From: DAOUKH01 sp965207995
Lineage (GTDB): Bacteria; Chloroflexota; Dehalococcoidia; SHYB01
Direction of reading: 5' to 3'
Assembly: GCA_965207995.1 (NCBI GenBank)
Contig: CBDBNG010000001.1
Span: 186,001 to 250,000 of the forward strand
DNA: 64,000 bases
Position numbers and translations under genes: made by a program. The notes under the pieces were generated by a model, which was not told the DNA's origin, did not search any database, and saw only the letters and a list, made by a program, of their open reading frames with translations. Positions 61,001 through 64,000 of this stretch are shown here, in pieces; positions within the stretch are counted from its first letter, which is position 1, and each line of letters starts with the position of its first letter.

Positions 61001-62179
61001 CTATTCGTTGGTCAGGATGGCGGTGATGCCGCTGTGGCGGGTCCCCATGAACCCGCCGATGCCGTGGACCATCGCGATCTTGGCGTCCGGCACCTGCCGC
61101 TCGGTGCCGGCGAAGTTGCCGCGAAGCTGCCGGGTGGCCTCCACGAGCAGGAACATGCCGCGCATGCCGGGGTGGCAGGAGGAGAGCCCGCCACCGTCGG
61201 GGTTGATCGGCAGCGCGCCGCCGAGCCCGATGCGCCCGTTCTCGACGAAGGCGCCGCCCTCGCCCTTCTTGCAGAAGCCGGCGTCCTCCAGCGTCAGGAT
61301 GACGTTGATGCTGAAGGCGTCGTAGATCATGCAGAAGTCGATGTCGTCGTGGGAGACGCCGGCCTGCTCGAAGGCGGCAGGGGCCGACCACGCCGCGGCA
61401 GAGACGGTGAAGTCGCGGTAGCCGCCGCTGGTGTGCTGCTGGGCCTCCGCGCCGCCCATGACGTAGACCGGCTTCGTCTTGCAACGGGCGGCGACCTCGG
61501 GGCTTGCCACGATGATCGCGCCACCGCCGTCGCTGATGATGCAGCAGTCGAGCAGGTGAAGCGGGTCGCAAATGAGCCGTGAGCTGACCACGTCCTCGAC
61601 GGTGATGGGGTCGCGGTACTTGGCGTAAGGGTTGAGGCCGGCGTGGCGGCGCATCGTGACGCCCACCTCGGCGAGCTGCTCCGGCGTGGTGCCGTAGTCG
61701 TACATATGCCGCTGCGCGCTGAGGGCGTAGGTCCCGATGAGGGGGATGCCCCAGGGCGCCTCGAAGCTGTCGGTGACGGCCTGCTCCCCGCCGCCGGAGG
61801 CCGCCGTCCGCGCGCCGATCTTGCGCCCCTCGGTGGTGGGGAGGCTGCCGTAGACGATGGCGACGCAGTTCGCCCGCCCCGCCGCGATGGCGTCAAGGGC
61901 GTGCAGCAGGTAGAGCACGAAGCTCGACCCGCCGACGGCGGTTGAGTCCATGAAGGTGGGGCGGAGTCCCAGGTATTCGGCGAAGGCGATGGGCTGCATC
62001 CCGGGGACGCGCGTGGCGCAGAGACCGTCGACGTCGCCGATGCCAAGGCCGGCGTCTTCCAGGGCGGCGAAGAGGCACTCGGCCTGCACCTGGTTGGCCG
62101 TCTTGCCGGGGGCGCTCCGCAGGGGATACTCGTAGGCCCCGACGATGGCGCCCTTCTTGTAGTTCGCGTACGGACTCAT
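61001..62179 (-). CDS. SCP2-type thiolase
   Basis: Thiolase-fold protein of 392 aa: KGAIVGAYEYPLRSAPGKTA, ALDAIAAGRANCVAIVYGS, IISDGGGAIIVASPEVAARC, SHDDIDFCMIYDAFSINVIL and the C-terminal PINPDGGGLSSCHPGMRG (His of the active site) are all present. Acts with the DUF35 subunit downstream, probably in side-chain or aromatic acyl-CoA cleavage. Its start overlaps the stop of the HEPN-nuclease gene by four bases (ATGA), although the two genes differ in base composition and apparent function. Confidence 0.88.
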   Translation of the reverse strand: MSPYANYKKGAIVGAYEYPLRSAPGKTANQVQAECLFAALEDAGLGIGDVDGLCATRVPGMQPIAFAEYLGLRPTFMDSTAVGGSSFVLYLLHALDAIAAGRANCVAIVYGSLPTTEGRKIGARTAASGGGEQAVTDSFEAPWGIPLIGTYALSAQRHMYDYGTTPEQLAEVGVTMRRHAGLNPYAKYRDPITVEDVVSSRLICDPLHLLDCCIISDGGGAIIVASPEVAARCKTKPVYVMGGAEAQQHTSGGYRDFTVSAAAWSAPAAFEQAGVSHDDIDFCMIYDAFSINVILTLEDAGFCKKGEGGAFVENGRIGLGGALPINPDGGGLSSCHPGMRGMFLLVEATRQLRGNFAGTERQVPDAKIAMVHGIGGFMGTRHSGITAILTNE

Positions 62180-63669
62180 CCGCGCCTTCCTTGGCTCTCA
62201 GTTCTCGTGCACGTTTCCGAGAGTTCTCTTATGAATGACGGGTTTAGGTTGCGCACCACTGAGTCGTCTCGGGGGATGCCTCTTCTGAGTTTTTCGTAGG
62301 GGATGAACCGGCAGACTTCACGCAGTGGCGTCGGCAAGTTGTCGAATGCCGGACGATTGACCTCGTCGATGACTTTCCTCCGGCGGGCATCGGGCGCAAC
62401 GATGTATAGAGGGACATTAAGGTTCGGCTGCAGGGCGAGCAGGTCGGAGAATCTGAGCAGGCCGGAATACACCGATGTCGTGTGTTCGATCTCGAAAGCT
62501 GCCAGGATGCTGTTCCCCTGAATCCAAAGAACATCGATCATCTCGATTGTTCGGGATGTCCTACGGTCGAATGCGAGGGGTAAGCTGGCGCGCAGCCTCG
62601 GAATGTCGATGAAAGGTTTGTTGTTGAAGGACTTGCCGCGGTCATTGCTTGCCACCCACACATCACGACCCATGTCGCTACCTAGTTTCAGCAGGAGCCA
62701 CTGGATCTCGGTATGGGTACCGTCGGTTGGGAGGCGCGCCGTCGTTTCATCGTCCGCTGGTGGAGTTTCGTCCTCAACGAATGGTGGCAATTCGTGCTGG
62801 TCCTGGGACGTGTCCTCGTGATGCTGCACACCAGTCGACTCCGGCTTGTCCGACTGGCGCACATTTAGCGTCGGCGGTTTGATTTCAAAGGGCTGAAGAC
62901 GCTTGACCATCGCTTTCGACGGGTTTGCGCTGCTGTACCAGCCGTCGACTTTCCAAGACCTGCTCTCTAGCCACGGTGTCTCCTCGGAAACGATTTGGAC
63001 CAGTGTCTCGTGAGGGATCCGGTAAGTGATCCCTTTGACCGGGAACTCCAGACACAAACCCTTGTCTATCCACCTTCTGCGTATCGTTACTCTGGTGATG
63101 CGCTTTATCTCGGCGCATGGCGCCACTGGGTTCGGGTTCGGCTCTGGCGAAGGATCGTGTGGCTTCACCGCTGCTTCGGGCGTAGCCAGGTGAGCGTCGG
63201 CTTGCCCTGTGTCTAGCACGTCCTTGTAGATAGCCTCTACTTCTTTGGCTTCAGCAAGCTTGGCAGCTTTCAGGACCCGGATCATGTTGTAGAGGTCATT
63301 AGCGACATCGTCGGCGGACATGTCGCCGCTGGACGGATGTGCCCACGAATTGCGCGCCACCGACACCTGCGCGAGCCATGAACGAGTCCGCTTGTAGTCG
63401 TGGAAGTCCCTGAACACACGATCGAAGTGCCTCGTGACCACCTGCTCGATCTCGCCGACGCCGATCAGCTCCGCCTTGTCGATGTCCGGGTTCCTAAGGA
63501 GTTCGTTGTTGAGGCTGTCTCGCTGCCTCGGATGGAGCACGTCGAGCACGCCGGTCTTCCACCAATTGTTGGGGAATGCTGCGATGAGGCGCTCTTTCAC
63601 CAACCGGCGCATACCGTCGGTGTAGAGCTTGAGGCCCTGCCCCAACGCGCTGTGATTGCTCTGCGGCAT
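62176..63669 (-). CDS. Swt1-like HEPN domain fused to a PD-(D/E)xK-like nuclease: candidate defence protein
   Basis: Protein of 497 aa. Residues about 10-145 resemble a Swt1-type HEPN domain, with the RNase motif RNSWAH (Arg106-x4-His111). A Pro-rich linker is followed by a middle domain (IRRRWIDKGLCLEFPVKGIT). Residues about 330-465 look like a restriction-endonuclease fold: IDVLWIQGN (Asp379), then AAFEIEHTTSVYSGLLRFSD (Glu393, Glu395) and YIVAPDARRRKV. Less GC-rich than its neighbours, so probably acquired. HEPN RNases often act in anti-phage abortive infection. No second subunit is encoded nearby. Confidence 0.7.
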   Translation of the reverse strand: MPQSNHSALGQGLKLYTDGMRRLVKERLIAAFPNNWWKTGVLDVLHPRQRDSLNNELLRNPDIDKAELIGVGEIEQVVTRHFDRVFRDFHDYKRTRSWLAQVSVARNSWAHPSSGDMSADDVANDLYNMIRVLKAAKLAEAKEVEAIYKDVLDTGQADAHLATPEAAVKPHDPSPEPNPNPVAPCAEIKRITRVTIRRRWIDKGLCLEFPVKGITYRIPHETLVQIVSEETPWLESRSWKVDGWYSSANPSKAMVKRLQPFEIKPPTLNVRQSDKPESTGVQHHEDTSQDQHELPPFVEDETPPADDETTARLPTDGTHTEIQWLLLKLGSDMGRDVWVASNDRGKSFNNKPFIDIPRLRASLPLAFDRRTSRTIEMIDVLWIQGNSILAAFEIEHTTSVYSGLLRFSDLLALQPNLNVPLYIVAPDARRRKVIDEVNRPAFDNLPTPLREVCRFIPYEKLRRGIPRDDSVVRNLNPSFIRELSETCTRTESQGRRG

Positions 63670-63710
63670 CGCTGCTGCGCCTCCAGATCGCGGCCTTCAC
63701 GGAGTATAGC

Positions 63711-64000
63711 CTAGCCCCCGACGGCGATGGCGCGGCGGGTTTGGTGGTAGCCTACGGCGTTTTGGATAGCCTTCGCAGCCCTGTGGTAGCTGGGAAAGCA
63801 GGGGATGCCGGCATCGCGGAGCTCCCGTTCGGTCTCGCGCAAGATTTCGGCGTGCTCGTAGGGCAGCAGCGAGTAGGGAATGGCAACGGCGGGCTTGCGC
63901 CCGCGCCCGAAGGTGCGCTTGATTGAGCGGACGTGGGCCGCTCGAATGCCTTGGTGACGTTCCTCGTTGGAGAGAATGCCGATCTGCATTCCGATGAGGT
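63711..64000 (-). CDS. C-terminal part of an acyl-CoA synthetase (NDP-forming type), truncated by window end
   Basis: Partial gene: the frame continues past 64000, so only the last 96 residues are seen. They read LIGMQIGILSNEERHQGIRA, then PAVAIPYSLLPYEHAEILRE, GIPCFPSYHRAAKAIQNAVG and YHQTRR. The FPSYHRAAKAI block is typical for the end of the alpha/large subunit of NDP-forming acetate- or acyl-CoA ligases. The ATG at 63989 is internal. It would activate a carboxylic acid to its CoA ester, consistent with the CoA-rich catabolism in the window. Confidence 0.65.
   Translation of the reverse strand, partial: LIGMQIGILSNEERHQGIRAAHVRSIKRTFGRGRKPAVAIPYSLLPYEHAEILRETERELRDAGIPCFPSYHRAAKAIQNAVGYHQTRRAIAVGG

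Overview
The window is 64 kb of GC-rich bacterial chromosome with tightly packed operons on both strands. Gene content suggests a member of the Chloroflexota, probably a SAR202/Dehalococcoidia-like lineage. The pointers are a tRNA-sensing T-box leader, a SUF system with SufU and an Rrf2 regulator, many family III (CaiB/BaiF) CoA-transferases, amidohydrolase-2 proteins, F420/LLM-type oxidoreductases, SCP2-type thiolases and a B12-dependent MetH. This placement is an inference from gene families; there is no rRNA gene in the window.

Layout. 1-8.6 kb: a sugar kinase, then a minus-strand tryptophan operon trpS-trpE-trpG-trpD-trpC-trpF followed by a dCTP deaminase/dUTPase-like gene and a DUF952 gene. 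It is headed by a Trp-specific T-box riboswitch and a clear promoter. A divergent VapBC-like toxin-antitoxin pair follows. 8.6-16.7 kb: an amidohydrolase, YajQ, and the operon sufB-sufC-sufD-sufS-sufU-rrf2, with a palindrome upstream of sufB. 16.8-22.7 kb: a thiolase, a gene-free stretch of about 1.2 kb holding a candidate long structured RNA and a cluster of dispersed palindromic repeats, an orphan Excalibur domain, a methyltransferase, a D-2-hydroxyacid dehydrogenase and a CoA-transferase. 22.8-31.4 kb: a translationally coupled DUF1538-DUF1538-PII-CBS cassette, a blue-copper lipoprotein, small membrane proteins, a rubrerythrin/Fe-S oxidoreductase/DUF3501 set, and an AhpD-like gene with an in-frame TGA that looks like a selenoprotein.

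31.4-45 kb: a toxin remnant with an intact antitoxin, an internally duplicated ankyrin lipoprotein, a cyclase, an LLM oxidoreductase, a serine recombinase with a degraded catalytic domain, a zinc-ribbon coiled-coil protein, an SDR, RadA, a second amidohydrolase, three CoA-transferases and a second cupredoxin. 45-51 kb: a minus-strand sulfur-themed cluster of sulfonate/taurine-type ABC ATPase and permease, thiol-dioxygenase-like cupin and MetH. 51-55 kb: two small unknowns, two MaoC-fold proteins and a CoA-transferase pair. 55-64 kb: an HpnR-like B12 radical SAM protein with a possibly structured leader, an SDR-DUF2867 protein, a tRNA-Lys whose 3' end is duplicated around a leucine-rich-repeat gene, a DUF35/thiolase pair, a HEPN-plus-nuclease candidate defence protein, and the C-terminal end of an acyl-CoA ligase.

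How the genes work together: biosynthesis (Trp, Met, Fe-S) sits in classic operons with recognisable control elements. The CoA-transferases, MaoC proteins, thiolases with DUF35 partner, SDR and amidohydrolases suggest broad catabolism of recalcitrant carboxylic acids. The main candidates for undescribed biology are the structured RNA at about 18.0-18.7 kb, the TGA-containing AhpD-like gene, the DUF1538/PII/CBS cassette, the HEPN-nuclease gene and the tRNA-flanked LRR segment.
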